From Corynebacterium jeddahense (lineage in GTDB: Bacteria; Actinomycetota; Actinomycetes; Mycobacteriales; Mycobacteriaceae), in assembly GCF_028609865.1 (NCBI RefSeq), contig NZ_CP063194.1, forward strand, positions 1,116,001 to 1,180,000: a DNA stretch of 64,000 bases, written 5' to 3'. The notes beneath the pieces were generated by a model that searched no databases, was not told where the DNA came from, and saw nothing but the letters and a program-made list of their open reading frames with translations. A program made the translations under genes and the position numbers. Shown here piece after piece: positions 1 to 9,040 of the stretch. How positions within the stretch are numbered: position 1 is the first letter of the stretch; every line of letters starts with the position of its first letter.

Positions 1-1
1 C

Positions 2-691
2 GCCTCGAAGGCCGCGATCCTCGCCTCGATGGGCTTCCACACCCGCGTCACGTTCGACGACGTCTATTGCGAGGGCATCACCCACGTCACCTCGGACGAC
101 ATCGAGGCCGCCAAGCAGTCCGACCAGACGATCAAGCTGCTCGCGATCTGCGAGAGGCTTATCGACGCCGAAGGCAACACCACCGGCATCAACGCCCGCG
201 TACACCCGACGCTCGTGCCCAACGAGCACCCCCTGGCCAGCGTGGACAAGAGCTACAACGCCATCTTCGTCGAGGCGGAGGCGGCCGGGCGGCTCATGTT
301 CTACGGCAACGGCGCGGGCGGCGCGCCCACCGCGTCCGCGGTCCTCGGCGACCTCGTCGGCGCTGCGCGCAACAAGGTGCACGGCGGCCGCGCCCCGGCG
401 GAGAACCCGTACGCGGACTACCCGGTCGTCCCGTTCGGCGAGGTGACCACCCGCTACCACATCAACATGACGGTCAACGACCGCGTCGGCGTGCTCGCGA
501 ACCTGACGAAGCGCTTCGCCGCGGCCGGCATCTCGCTCTCCGCGGTGCGCCAGGAGGTGTCGGGCGACGAGGCGCACCTCATCGTGGTCACCCACGCCGC
601 CCGGGAGCAGGACCTCCACGCGATCGTGGACCAGCTCACGGGCCACGACGATGTGCTCTCCGTCAACTCCGTCATCCGGCTGGACGCGTAG
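2..691 (+). CDS. hom: Homoserine dehydrogenase, C-terminal part (5' end outside window)
   Basis: This enzyme reduces aspartate semialdehyde to homoserine with NAD(P)H, the branch point to threonine and methionine. The reading frame is open from base 2, so only the last 229 residues or so are present. The visible part begins in the catalytic domain (ASKAAILAS) and keeps the [10 protein letters not shown] stretch typical of the family. It ends in an ACT domain (about the last 80 residues, from [18 protein letters not shown]), the usual site of threonine feedback in Gram-positive enzymes. thrB follows after 13 bases, as in the hom-thrB operon of corynebacteria. The N-terminal NAD-binding domain is not in the window. 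Confidence 0.95.
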   Translation, partial: ASKAAILASMGFHTRVTFDDVYCEGITHVTSDDIEAAKQSDQTIKLLAICERLIDAEGNTTGINARVHPTLVPNEHPLASVDKSYNAIFVEAEAAGRLMFYGNGAGGAPTASAVLGDLVGAARNKVHGGRAPAENPYADYPVVPFGEVTTRYHINMTVNDRVGVLANLTKRFAAAGISLSAVRQEVSGDEAHLIVVTHAAREQDLHAIVDQLTGHDDVLSVNSVIRLDA

Positions 692-704
692 AAAAGGAGC
701 CACC

Positions 705-1628
705 ATGGCAACCGATCTGCAGGTGGGCCTGAAAGTCAAGGTCACCGTCCCGGGCTCGACCGCGAACCTCGGCCCCGGATTTGACACCCTCGGCCTCGCG
801 CTGAGCATCTACGACACCGTCGAGGTCGAGGTCACCGAGTCCGGCCTCGAGGTGGAGATCTTCGGCGAGGGCGCCGATGACCTTCCGCGTGATTCCTCCC
901 ACTTGGTTGTGAAGGCGATTAACTCAGGGCTTGCCGCCGCTGACGTTTCCGCTCCGGGGCTGCGGGTTGTGTGCCACAACTCGATCCCGCAGTCGCGCGG
1001 ACTCGGGTCTTCCGCTGCGGCTGCCGTCGCGGGCGTCGTCGCCGCGAACGCGCTCGCCGGCTCGCCCCTCGACCACGACGCGATCGTGCAGCTGTCCAGC
1101 GAGTTCGAGGGCCACCCCGACAACGCCGGCGCCACCGCCCTCGGCGGCGCGGTGGTGTCCTGGACCGATATCCCGGTCGACGGCCGCTCGAAGCCGTCGT
1201 ACCGCGCCGTGCGCATCCCCGTCGACGAGTCGATCCACGCTGTCGCGCTCGTGCCGGACTTCCACGCCTCGACGAACGCGGTGCGCAAGGTGCTGCCCAG
1301 CCACGTCACGCACACGGATGCGCGCTTCAACGTCTCGCGCACCGCGGTGATGACGGCCGCGCTGCAGCACCACCCCGAGCTGCTTTTCGAAGGCACGCGC
1401 GACCGCCTGCACCAGCCGTACCGCGCCGATGTCCTCCCGGTCACCGCCGAGTGGGTCAACCGCCTGCGCAACCGCGGCTACGCCGCCTACCTCTCCGGCG
1501 CCGGCCCGACCGCGATGGTGCTCACCACCACCGCCGTCGAGCCCTCGCTTCTCGACGACGCCCGCGCCGCCGGCCTCCGTGTCATCGAACTCGAGGTGGC
1601 TGGCCCCGCCACCGCGGAGCTTGTTTAG
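705..1628 (+). CDS. thrB: Homoserine kinase
   Basis: It phosphorylates homoserine to O-phosphohomoserine, the substrate of threonine synthase. The 307-residue product is a GHMP kinase: an N-terminal [18 protein letters not shown] block and the ATP-binding RGLGSSAAA motif are both clear. The ATG at 705 was chosen because AAAAGGAG lies just upstream (692-699). A longer frame opening at 651 would overlap hom by about 40 bases and lacks support. It forms an operon with hom. The gene ends before a convergent intergenic region with two hairpins. Confidence 0.95.
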   Translation: MATDLQVGLKVKVTVPGSTANLGPGFDTLGLALSIYDTVEVEVTESGLEVEIFGEGADDLPRDSSHLVVKAINSGLAAADVSAPGLRVVCHNSIPQSRGLGSSAAAAVAGVVAANALAGSPLDHDAIVQLSSEFEGHPDNAGATALGGAVVSWTDIPVDGRSKPSYRAVRIPVDESIHAVALVPDFHASTNAVRKVLPSHVTHTDARFNVSRTAVMTAALQHHPELLFEGTRDRLHQPYRADVLPVTAEWVNRLRNRGYAAYLSGAGPTAMVLTTTAVEPSLLDDARAAGLRVIELEVAGPATAELV

Positions 1629-1860
1629 AACCCGGTCACCGGTTTCCACTAGATCAAGATAGTTCGGCCGCCGTGTTTGTGCAGGTGGGGTGGTGCTGAT
1701 GTGGCGTCGTCCGCGTTGTGCTCTAGTGGCTCAGCCGGCAGGCTGTGGAATGGAGACTTGAGATCCGCCCGGGCAGCTGAACGATTTTTCAAAGTGGTTG
1801 TCGCCACCTGAGATTTGGTGAGCGGGCTGAAGAATATTTCAAACTCCCTCAGCACAAGTG

Positions 1861-1890
1861 AAGCCCTGCCGGCGTGTACCGGCAGGGCTT
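1861..1890. terminator. Perfect 12-bp inverted repeat between convergent genes
   Basis: AAGCCCTGCCGG and CCGGCAGGGCTT pair perfectly around a 6-base loop. It lies between convergent thrB and gldA and could stop transcription from thrB, but no T-run follows on either strand. A Rho-assisted or bidirectional role is an inference. Confidence 0.55.
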
Positions 1891-1932
1891 GAATCTTGCG
1901 GGGTGTTACATCATGAAGGCTGCGCCGGCAGC

Positions 1933-1962
1933 AAAAAGGGCCGCGCAATGGATGCGCGGCCC
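1933..1962 (-). terminator. Rho-independent terminator of gldA
   Basis: GGGCCGCGC and GCGCGGCCC form a 9-bp stem around a 7-base loop. On the minus strand the stem is followed by TTTTT. It lies 37 bases past the gldA stop, the right position and orientation for terminating the ligase-gldA transcript. Confidence 0.8.
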
Positions 1963-1998
1963 AGCGGCCCCAAAGAACGGAGGCCTTATAGAAGGGGA

Positions 1999-3141
1999 CT
2001 AATCGGCGACGTACAGCTTCGGTTCGGGGAGACCTCGCTCCTCGCGGACGCGGCGGGAGGTGGTCTCGAGAACCTGGAGGGCCTCGACAACCTGGTGCGG
2101 CTCAACCGGGAACGGCATGTTGTGGATGGTCTCGTCCTCGGTGCAGGCGGCCTTGGCAATCTCCTCGAGGGTGTCGGTGTCGTCGGGGGAGATGCCAACC
2201 TCGGTGAGGGTGGTGGGGAGGCCGACGCGGGTGGTGAACTCGATGAAGTCCTCGAGCTCGTCGGTATCGGCGCCTTCCATGATTAGTTGGGCGATGGTGC
2301 CAATGTTCACCTTCTGGCCGTGCTGCAACCCGTGGGTCTGCTCGGCGGCGGAAAGCCCGTCGTGGATGGCGTGGGCCGCGGCCAGGCCGCCAGATTCGAA
2401 GCCCAAGCCGGAGAGCAACGTGTTGGCCTCCACCACGGCATCGAGGGCCGGGGTGACCACGCCCGCTCGGACGGCGTCAAGGGCGGCGAAGGCGTCGTTC
2501 CAAAGAATGTCCCAGCACAGCTCCGCGAGCGCGGCGCCTGCGCGGGTGGGGTGGCCGCCGTTCATGGTGGTGCCGTTGCCCTTGGCGGCAGCGCGGGCCT
2601 CAACCCAAGTGGCCAGGGCGTCGCCGATGCCGGCGATGAGGAACTGCTCCGGGGCGCCGGCGACGAGCTGGGTGTCGATGAGCACGAGGTCCGGATTGCG
2701 GGGGAAGAAGCGGTACTCGTCGAAGGAACCCTTGTCGGTGTTGATCACCGACAAGGTAGAAGTCGGGGCGTCGGAGGATGCGGCGGTGGGGACGGAGGCC
2801 CAGCGGATTCCGGCTTCGTAACCGGCCGCTTTCGCGGAGTCGATCGCGGCGCCGCCGCCGAGGCCGACCACCACGTCGTGGTCGTGTTCCTTGATGGTGG
2901 CCACGAGGTCGTCGACACGCTTAGCGGTGGCGAAGCCCTCGAACTCGATGCGGTTGACGGGCAGGTCCTCGGATTCGAAGCCGTCGGTCAGTGGCTTTTC
3001 GACGAGGCCCCACACGGTGTCGTCGGCAAGCAAAAGCGGGTTGGTGCCCAGCTGTTTGAGGTAGGTACCGAGCTCATTGATCGCGTTTTGGCCCTGGACG
3101 TAGCGGGATGGACTGGAGAAGATGCTTGGTTTGGTAGCCAT
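1999..3141 (-). CDS. gldA: Glycerol dehydrogenase
   Basis: This is an iron/zinc-type dehydrogenase of 380 residues that interconverts glycerol and dihydroxyacetone with NAD. Family marks are the nucleotide-binding GGGAAIDSAKA, the SDAPTSTLSVI segment (Asp metal ligand), GIGDALATWVEARA, and GLGFESGGLAAAHAIHDGL followed by HGLQHG with the two metal-binding His. This pattern fits GldA better than butanol or alcohol dehydrogenases of the same superfamily. It starts 13 bases after the acyl-CoA ligase stop, so the two are probably one transcript. A terminator follows. Its physiological substrate could be another polyol. Confidence 0.85.
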   Translation of the reverse strand: MATKPSIFSSPSRYVQGQNAINELGTYLKQLGTNPLLLADDTVWGLVEKPLTDGFESEDLPVNRIEFEGFATAKRVDDLVATIKEHDHDVVVGLGGGAAIDSAKAAGYEAGIRWASVPTAASSDAPTSTLSVINTDKGSFDEYRFFPRNPDLVLIDTQLVAGAPEQFLIAGIGDALATWVEARAAAKGNGTTMNGGHPTRAGAALAELCWDILWNDAFAALDAVRAGVVTPALDAVVEANTLLSGLGFESGGLAAAHAIHDGLSAAEQTHGLQHGQKVNIGTIAQLIMEGADTDELEDFIEFTTRVGLPTTLTEVGISPDDTDTLEEIAKAACTEDETIHNMPFPVEPHQVVEALQVLETTSRRVREERGLPEPKLYVAD

Positions 3142-3154
3142 GGCCCCATCCTAG

Positions 3155-4939
3155 CTATTTTTCACTTTCCCCGTCGTGTGTGACCTCCATCGCTTGCACC
3201 TGTTCGCTGGTCGGGTCGCCGTGGGTGCGGCTGCCCGGGCCGGGCAGGGTGATGATGTCGAACTCGTCGCGCTCGAGGTGCTTGCGCAGATCTTTCTTGT
3301 CGAACTTGCCCACCGACGTCTTGTCGATGGAATCGACGAACGTCCAGTACTCCGGCGCCATCCACTTCGGCAGTGTGTCGGCGAGGCCCTCGCGTAGCCG
3401 CGTCGCGGTCGCCTCGTCGGTTGCGATGCCCGCAAGCAGCTTTGTCACCGCGAGCGGGCGCTCGCCCCACTTCGGGTCGGGGATGCCGATGACGGCGCAC
3501 TCGACAACGTCGTCGGACTCCATAATGAGGTTCTCCACCTGCGCCGAGTAGATCCACTCGCCGCCGGAGCGGATGACGTCGCGGGCTCGGTCGTAGAGCG
3601 TCATGAACCCGGCGTTGGTCACCGTGCCCACGTCGCCGGTGCGCAGCCAGCCGTCGGCCGTGAAGTGGCCGCGGACGTCGTCGACGGCCTCGCCGCGGAA
3701 CGCGGACGCGAGCTTACCCGGCTCCTGGGTGGGCGAGTGGTAGTACTCGGCGGCGACCATGTTGCCGCGCACCTGGATCTCGCCCTGGGTGAGGTCGTTC
3801 GACGCCATGACCCGGCCGTCGTTGACCACGCGGTACTGCAGCGTCGGCGCGAAGCGGCCCTGCGAGATGCGGTAGGCCCAGCGCGCCTCGCCGGACACGC
3901 CTGAGGGCGGGCGCGCCACCGTGCCCACCGTCGAGGTCTCCGTCATGCCCCAGCAGTGCACGATGTCCACGCCGTAGCGCTCCTCCCACACCTTGATCAG
4001 GGCGGGCGGGGCGGGGGAGCCGCCGACGAAGATCTCCTGCAGGCTCATGCGCTCCGGCGGGTTGTGCAGGTAGTGGACCATGAGCTGGATCCACAGCGTG
4101 GGCACGCCGTGCGCCACGCGCGGGTGCGTGCCCGCGATGAGCTTGGCCAGGGTGGGCGCCGAGACGTCCGAATCCGGCAACACGAGGGGCGTGCCGGCGA
4201 GAAACGCCGCGAACGGCACGCCCCAGCTGAGCACGTGGTAGATGGGGATGCAGCACAGAAACGTCTCGCCGTGGGCGACGGCGAGCGAATCGGTCGCGCG
4301 CAGGCCCGTCGCCTCGAGCCAGAGGGAGCGGTGCGAGTAGGCGACGCCCTTCGGCGCGCCGGTGGTCGCGGTGGAGTAGACGAGCGCGGCGGCGGTGTTC
4401 TCAGGCAGCTCCGGCCAGGGGTAGGCGGTGGGGCGACCGTCGAGGAGCTGCTCGTAGCTGTAGACGGCGACTGAGTCGGGCATGTGCTGCCGGGCGGCGT
4501 CGAGAGGCTCGACGCCCGTGAACGCGACCGCCCGCACCTTCGGGCACTGCTCAAGGATGGTACCCAGCTTCTCGGCGAGGCGCGGGTCGGCGACGATGAG
4601 CTGCGCCTCGGAGTGGTTGACCACGTAGGCGATCTGGTCCGCCATGAGCTGGACGTTGAGCGGGGTGAACACCGCACCTTTCGAGGCGACCGCGAACATC
4701 ACCTCGAGGTGCTCCGCGCAGTTGTAGAGGAGGGTGCTCACGCGCTGGTCGCCGTCAATGCCGAGGTCGTCGTGCAGGGCGTTCGCGAACGCTGCGGCGC
4801 GGGCGCCGATGTCAGCGAACGTCGTCTCCTCCGCGCCGTCCGCGCGCCACGTCGTGCACTTTGTGGTGGCGTGCGCGGTCGAGCCGAACTCGAGGATGCG
4901 GGCGACGGAGAACGGCACTTCCTGCATCGTTGAAAGCAT
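3155..4939 (-). CDS. Medium/long-chain acyl-CoA ligase (AMP-forming)
   Basis: An ANL-superfamily adenylating enzyme of 594 residues that probably activates a fatty or aromatic acid to its CoA thioester through an acyl-AMP. The core motifs GMTETS, DGWLRTGDVG, DRARDVIRSGGEWIYSAQVEN and the C-terminal VGKFDKKDLRK (catalytic Lys) are intact. The phosphate loop at residues 189-198 reads STATTGAPKG, where most members have SSGTTGxPKG, so a Gly is replaced by Ala. The ATG at 4939 sits 7 bases behind a TAACAT box, which suggests a leaderless start; a second ATG four codons in is possible. gldA follows in the same direction. The true substrate cannot be read from sequence. Confidence 0.85.
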   Translation of the reverse strand: MLSTMQEVPFSVARILEFGSTAHATTKCTTWRADGAEETTFADIGARAAAFANALHDDLGIDGDQRVSTLLYNCAEHLEVMFAVASKGAVFTPLNVQLMADQIAYVVNHSEAQLIVADPRLAEKLGTILEQCPKVRAVAFTGVEPLDAARQHMPDSVAVYSYEQLLDGRPTAYPWPELPENTAAALVYSTATTGAPKGVAYSHRSLWLEATGLRATDSLAVAHGETFLCCIPIYHVLSWGVPFAAFLAGTPLVLPDSDVSAPTLAKLIAGTHPRVAHGVPTLWIQLMVHYLHNPPERMSLQEIFVGGSPAPPALIKVWEERYGVDIVHCWGMTETSTVGTVARPPSGVSGEARWAYRISQGRFAPTLQYRVVNDGRVMASNDLTQGEIQVRGNMVAAEYYHSPTQEPGKLASAFRGEAVDDVRGHFTADGWLRTGDVGTVTNAGFMTLYDRARDVIRSGGEWIYSAQVENLIMESDDVVECAVIGIPDPKWGERPLAVTKLLAGIATDEATATRLREGLADTLPKWMAPEYWTFVDSIDKTSVGKFDKKDLRKHLERDEFDIITLPGPGSRTHGDPTSEQVQAMEVTHDGESEK

Positions 4940-4946
4940 GGTGGAT

Positions 4947-4952
4947 ATGTTA
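4947..4952 (-). promoter_or_regulatory. -10 box of acyl-CoA ligase, leaderless
   Basis: TAACAT on the minus strand ends 7 bases before the ATG at 4939. No Shine-Dalgarno sequence is present between them, so transcription should begin at or next to the start codon. Confidence 0.5.
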
Positions 4953-5000
4953 GCGCGGGGCCGTGGCCGTGCCGGGGTGAATGCGCCTGGGACGATGCGC

Positions 5001-5235
5001 TACACTGCTGCGTGGATCGTGCGAACCGCACCCCGCCGGGGATGGCCCGGGCAGAGGGTGGCGGCGGGCCGCCGGGTGGATGCAGCATTCCCGGGCCCGT
5101 GAGATCCGGCCGGGCGACGCACGACGAGCACCGCCCACCCCGATAGACCGCACTGCACACGAACGCTACCGGTGCCCGCCCCCGCGCACGCGCGGGCGCG
5201 TGAGCAGCATCCGGCGTAGCGACGAAAGGACACAC
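5001..5235 (+). promoter_or_regulatory. Promoter and long 5' leader of rho
   Basis: A TACACT -10 box (5001-5006) would place the transcript start near 5012, giving a GC-rich leader of about 220 nt before the rho GTG. The leader holds a possible upstream frame of 44 codons (GTG 5012 to TAG 5146) and several G/C-rich self-complementary segments. Long leaders allow Rho to control its own gene in other bacteria; here that is an inference. Confidence 0.45.
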
Positions 5236-7074
5236 GTGACCGATACCGGCACCGCGGCAGGCGCAGACCTCGCCGCCATGAAGCTTCCCGAGCTGCGAAA
5301 ACTCGCGGCGGACCAGGGACTGAAGGGTATCTCGGGGCTCCGCAAGGGTGACCTCATCCAGGCGATCACCACCGGCCAGGTGCCGAAGAAGGTGGCCGCG
5401 GCTGCCGCGGAGCAGCAGACCGCCGACGCGCCGGCCGCCGACAAGCCCGCCAACCGCGAGCCGCAGGACGCGGGCTCGCACGAGGGCGCTCGCGAGGGTG
5501 ACGATCGCGACGATGCGGACCGCGGCGGATCCCGCTCCGCGGCCCGCCGCGCACGCCGCAACCGCGCCCGCTCCCAGCAGGACGAGCAGCAGCGCGACAT
5601 GGCTGAGCAGGGGCGGGGCGAGCCGGAGGGCGTCGAGAAGCAGCAGCGCGGCGGCGATGACAACCGGGACAACCGCGACCGGGACAACCGGGACAACCGC
5701 GACAACAACCAGGACGGCCAGGGCGGGCGCAACCGGAATCGCAACCACAACCGCGACGAGCACGACGACGACAACCAGGGCGGCGGCCGCCGCGGACGCC
5801 GCGGGCGTCGCAACCGGAACCGCAACAACCGCGACAACCAGGGCAACGGGGGCGGCAACCACAACAACGGCGGCAACAACGAGCAGCACTTCGATCCGGA
5901 GGATCTGCAGGACGTTGCCGGCATCGCGGACGTGCAGGACAACGGCTCGGCGTTCATCCGCACGACGGGCTACCGCCAGTCGCCCTCGGACGTGTACGTG
6001 CCGCAGAAGCTCGTGCGCCAGTCCGGGCTGCGCTCCGGCGACGCGGTGACCGGCCAGGTCCGCGTGAACGGCCAGGCGCACCAGCAGGGCAACGGGCGCA
6101 ACCGCAAGAGCTACAACCAGGTCGTGCGCGTGGACACCGTCAACGGCCAGACCACCGAGGCGGCGAAGGCGCGCAAGGAGTTCCACAAGCTCACCCCGCT
6201 GTACCCGAACCGCCGCCTGCGCCTGGAGACGGAGCCGAAGATCCTCACCACGCGCGTGATCGACCTCGTCATGCCGATTGGCAAGGGCCAGCGCGCGCTC
6301 ATCGTCTCCCCGCCGAAGGCCGGTAAGACGACGATCGTGCAAAACATCGCCAACGCGATTGCCACGAACAACCCGGAGTGCTACCTCATGGTCGTGCTCG
6401 TGGACGAGCGCCCCGAGGAAGTCACGGACATGCAGCGCAGCGTCAACGGCGAGGTCATTGCCTCGACGTTCGACCGCCCGCCGTCAGAGCACACCGCCGT
6501 GGCGGAGCTGGCCATCGAGCGCGCGAAGCGCCTCGTGGAGATGGGCCAGGACGTCGTGGTTCTGCTCGACTCCATCACCCGCCTCGGCCGCGCGTACAAC
6601 AACTCCTCGCCGGCGTCGGGCCGCATCCTTTCCGGCGGCGTGGACTCGAACGCGCTCTACCCGCCGAAGCGCTTCCTCGGCGCGGCGCGCAACATCGAGG
6701 AGGGCGGCTCGCTCACCATCATCGCCACCGCCATGGTGGAGACGGGCTCCGCGGGCGACACCGTCATCTTCGAGGAGTTCAAGGGCACCGGCAACGCGGA
6801 GCTCAAGCTCGACCGCAAGATCGCGGAGCGCCGCGTGTTCCCGGCCGTGGACGTCAACCCGTCCGGCACGCGCAAGGACGAGCTGCTCATGAGCCCGGAG
6901 GAGGCGCGCGTCATGCACAAGCTGCGCCGCATCCTCTCCGCGCTCGAGCCGCAGCAGGCCATCGACATGCTGATCAAGCAGCTGAAGAAGACGAAGTCGA
7001 ACGGCGAGTTCCTCATGGGCGTGGCCAGCTCCGCGCCGATGGCGCAGGCGGAGACCGAGGAGGATTACGTCTAA
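5236..7074 (+). CDS. rho: Transcription termination factor Rho
   Basis: Rho is a hexameric RNA-dependent ATPase that ends transcription and silences untranslated RNA. The 612-residue protein has an N-terminal Rho_N helical domain (about 10-48), a charged low-complexity insert rich in Asn, Arg, Asp and Gly (about 60-217), a primary RNA-binding domain (about 220-300) and the ATPase with Walker A SPPKAGKT near 358-365 and VVVLLDSITRL (Walker B). GTG 5236 is preferred because GAAAGGA precedes it and the Rho_N domain starts right there. The large insert is common in actinobacterial Rho proteins. The stop TAA directly abuts the prfA ATG. Confidence 0.97.
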   Translation: MTDTGTAAGADLAAMKLPELRKLAADQGLKGISGLRKGDLIQAITTGQVPKKVAAAAAEQQTADAPAADKPANREPQDAGSHEGAREGDDRDDADRGGSRSAARRARRNRARSQQDEQQRDMAEQGRGEPEGVEKQQRGGDDNRDNRDRDNRDNRDNNQDGQGGRNRNRNHNRDEHDDDNQGGGRRGRRGRRNRNRNNRDNQGNGGGNHNNGGNNEQHFDPEDLQDVAGIADVQDNGSAFIRTTGYRQSPSDVYVPQKLVRQSGLRSGDAVTGQVRVNGQAHQQGNGRNRKSYNQVVRVDTVNGQTTEAAKARKEFHKLTPLYPNRRLRLETEPKILTTRVIDLVMPIGKGQRALIVSPPKAGKTTIVQNIANAIATNNPECYLMVVLVDERPEEVTDMQRSVNGEVIASTFDRPPSEHTAVAELAIERAKRLVEMGQDVVVLLDSITRLGRAYNNSSPASGRILSGGVDSNALYPPKRFLGAARNIEEGGSLTIIATAMVETGSAGDTVIFEEFKGTGNAELKLDRKIAERRVFPAVDVNPSGTRKDELLMSPEEARVMHKLRRILSALEPQQAIDMLIKQLKKTKSNGEFLMGVASSAPMAQAETEEDYV

Positions 7075-8154
7075 ATGGCAGACAATACGCAGGTTTCGCT
7101 TGTCGACGACTACGTGTCCGAGTACCAGGGCATCCAGGCCCAGATGGGCGACCCGGACGTCGCCGGCGACCAGGAGCAGTTCCGCAAACTGTCGAAGCGC
7201 TACGCGGAGCTCCAGCCGATCATCAACGTCTACAACGACCTCACACAGGCCCGCGAGGACCACGAGGCCGCCGCGGAGATGGCGAACGAGGACAAGGAGT
7301 TCGCCGACGAGGCGAAGCGCCTCGAGTCCGAGATCGTGCGCCTCGAGGAGGAGCTCGCCGACCTGCTCGCACCGCGCGACGAGCACGACGGCGACGACGT
7401 GATCATGGAGCTCAAGGCCGGCGCGGGCGGCGAGGAGGCGGCGCTGTTCGCCGGCGACCTCGCCCGCATGTACCAGAAGTACTGCGAGAAGAACGCCCTG
7501 ACCTGGGAGGTCCTCGACGTCGCCGAGTCCGACCTCGGCGGCGTGAAGGACATGACCGTCGCGGTGAAGTCGAAGAACCCGTCGCGCGACGGCGCGTGGT
7601 CGAAGCTCAAGTTCGAGGGCGGCGTGCACCGCGTCCAGCGCGTGCCCGTCACCGAGTCCCAGGGCCGCATCCAGACCTCCGCGGCCGGCGTCTATGTCTT
7701 CCCGGAGGCGGACGAGGTGCAAAGCGTCGACATCGACGAGAAGGACCTGCGCGTCGACGTCTATCGCTCCTCCGGCAAGGGCGGCCAGGGCGTGAATACG
7801 ACCGACTCGGCGGTGCGCATCACGCACCTGCCCACCGGCATCGTCGTCACCTGCCAGAACGAGCGCTCCCAGATCCAGAACCGCGCCCGCGCCATGCAGG
7901 TGCTCCAGGCCCGCCTCGACCAGCTCGAGCGCGAGAAGGCCGAGGCGGAGGAGGCCGAGGGCCGCGCCTCCCAGGTGCGCACCATGGACCGCTCCGAGCG
8001 CATCCGCACCTACAACTGGCCGGAGAACCGCATCTCGGACCACCGCATCAACTACAAGGCCAACAACCTCGATTCGGTGCTCGACGGCAACATGGACGAC
8101 CTCATCACCGCCCTGCAGACCCACGAGCGCCAGGAGCGTCTTGAAGCCGAATAA
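7075..8154 (+). CDS. prfA: Peptide chain release factor 1
   Basis: RF1 reads UAA and UAG stop codons and triggers peptide release. The 359 residues show the stop-codon reading tripeptide PVT in [16 protein letters not shown], which identifies RF1 rather than RF2, and the catalytic GGQ in [16 protein letters not shown]. It follows rho with zero spacing, so translational coupling is likely, and overlaps prmC, whose product methylates the GGQ glutamine. Confidence 0.97.
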   Translation: MADNTQVSLVDDYVSEYQGIQAQMGDPDVAGDQEQFRKLSKRYAELQPIINVYNDLTQAREDHEAAAEMANEDKEFADEAKRLESEIVRLEEELADLLAPRDEHDGDDVIMELKAGAGGEEAALFAGDLARMYQKYCEKNALTWEVLDVAESDLGGVKDMTVAVKSKNPSRDGAWSKLKFEGGVHRVQRVPVTESQGRIQTSAAGVYVFPEADEVQSVDIDEKDLRVDVYRSSGKGGQGVNTTDSAVRITHLPTGIVVTCQNERSQIQNRARAMQVLQARLDQLEREKAEAEEAEGRASQVRTMDRSERIRTYNWPENRISDHRINYKANNLDSVLDGNMDDLITALQTHERQERLEAE

Positions 8155-9004
8155 CCTGCGCACCACCATCGCCCGCGCCGAGCAGACCCTTGCCGGCGCG
8201 GGCGTCGCGTCGCCGGGGGTCGACGCGCGCCTGCTCGCCGCGCACATCCTCGGCGTCGCGCCGCTCGAGCTCATGTTCGCCGAGCCGCCCGCGGGGTTCG
8301 ACGAGGCGTACGCGGCACTCGTCGCCCGCCGCGCCGCCCGCGAGCCGCTGCAACACATCACCGGCACCGCGCCGTTTGCCGGCGTCGACCTCGCCGTCGG
8401 GCCCGGCGTGTTCATCCCCCGGCCCGAGACCGAACTCCTCGCCGAGTGGGCGGTGCGCTCGCTTCTCGACGCCCCTTCGGCAACATCTCACCCAATCGCC
8501 GTCGACCTCGGCTCCGGCTCCGGCGCGATCGCCATCACCATCGCGCACGCCGTTCCGTCCGCCACCGTCTATGCCGTGGAGCGCTCGGCCGAGGCGCGGC
8601 GGTACTTGGAGCGAAACGTGGCGGCGCTCGCGCCGTCGATACGCATTGTCCCCGGCGACATGACGGACCCGGCGCTCCTGCGCGAGCTCGACGGGGCGGT
8701 GGATGTGGTGGCGGCGAACCCGCCGTACGTGCCGGAGACCCCCGACCTCGACGCGGAGGTGTACGCCGACCCGCACGAGGCGGTGTTCTCCGGCGCGGAC
8801 GGGATGGACGCGATCCGCGGGCTCGTGCCCGTCGCGGCGCGGCTGCTTTGCCCCGGCGGGCGCCTGGGCATCGAGCACGACGACGCAACCTCGCGCGACG
8901 TGCAGGCGGTGGTGCGCGGCAGCGGGGCGTTCGGTGCGCCGCGCGTAATGCAGGATCTCGCCGGGCGGGCCAGGTTTGTCACGGCGAGTAAGCTGTCCGC
9001 GTAA
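8141..9004 (+). CDS. prmC: Release factor glutamine methyltransferase
   Basis: PrmC (HemK) transfers a methyl group from S-adenosylmethionine to the GGQ glutamine of release factors. The 287-residue product has the SAM-binding [12 protein letters not shown] segment and the substrate-binding NPPY motif ([11 protein letters not shown]). The start is a TTG that overlaps the end of prfA by 14 bases, which fits tight coupling to its substrate gene. Confidence 0.93.
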   Translation: MKPNNLRTTIARAEQTLAGAGVASPGVDARLLAAHILGVAPLELMFAEPPAGFDEAYAALVARRAAREPLQHITGTAPFAGVDLAVGPGVFIPRPETELLAEWAVRSLLDAPSATSHPIAVDLGSGSGAIAITIAHAVPSATVYAVERSAEARRYLERNVAALAPSIRIVPGDMTDPALLRELDGAVDVVAANPPYVPETPDLDAEVYADPHEAVFSGADGMDAIRGLVPVAARLLCPGGRLGIEHDDATSRDVQAVVRGSGAFGAPRVMQDLAGRARFVTASKLSA

Positions 9005-9040
9005 CTTTCCCGGTAACGATTCCGACACGAAGGAGCACCC

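Larger units (their letters stand above)
1629..1998. other. Convergent intergenic region of lower GC, possible gene scar
   Basis: No intact gene is seen. The part from about 1,650 to 1,860 is visibly richer in A/T than its surroundings, with runs such as GATTTTTCAAAG and GAATATTTCAAACTC. It has a minus-strand open frame (about 99 codons, stop near 1,649) with no ribosome binding site and no family I recognise. It may be the tail of a decayed mobile-element gene, but that is a guess. The right half holds two strong hairpins listed separately. Confidence 0.4.

Noticed and set aside
1629..1660. CCGGTCACCGG palindrome after thrB as terminator
   Set aside because: The stem is only five pairs with almost no loop and no T-run; the stronger hairpin at 1861 is the better candidate.
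5012..5146. Upstream 44-codon frame in the rho leader as a confirmed gene
   Set aside because: The start is only five bases from the -10 box and its Pro/Gly/Arg content could be chance in GC-rich DNA; kept only as a finding.
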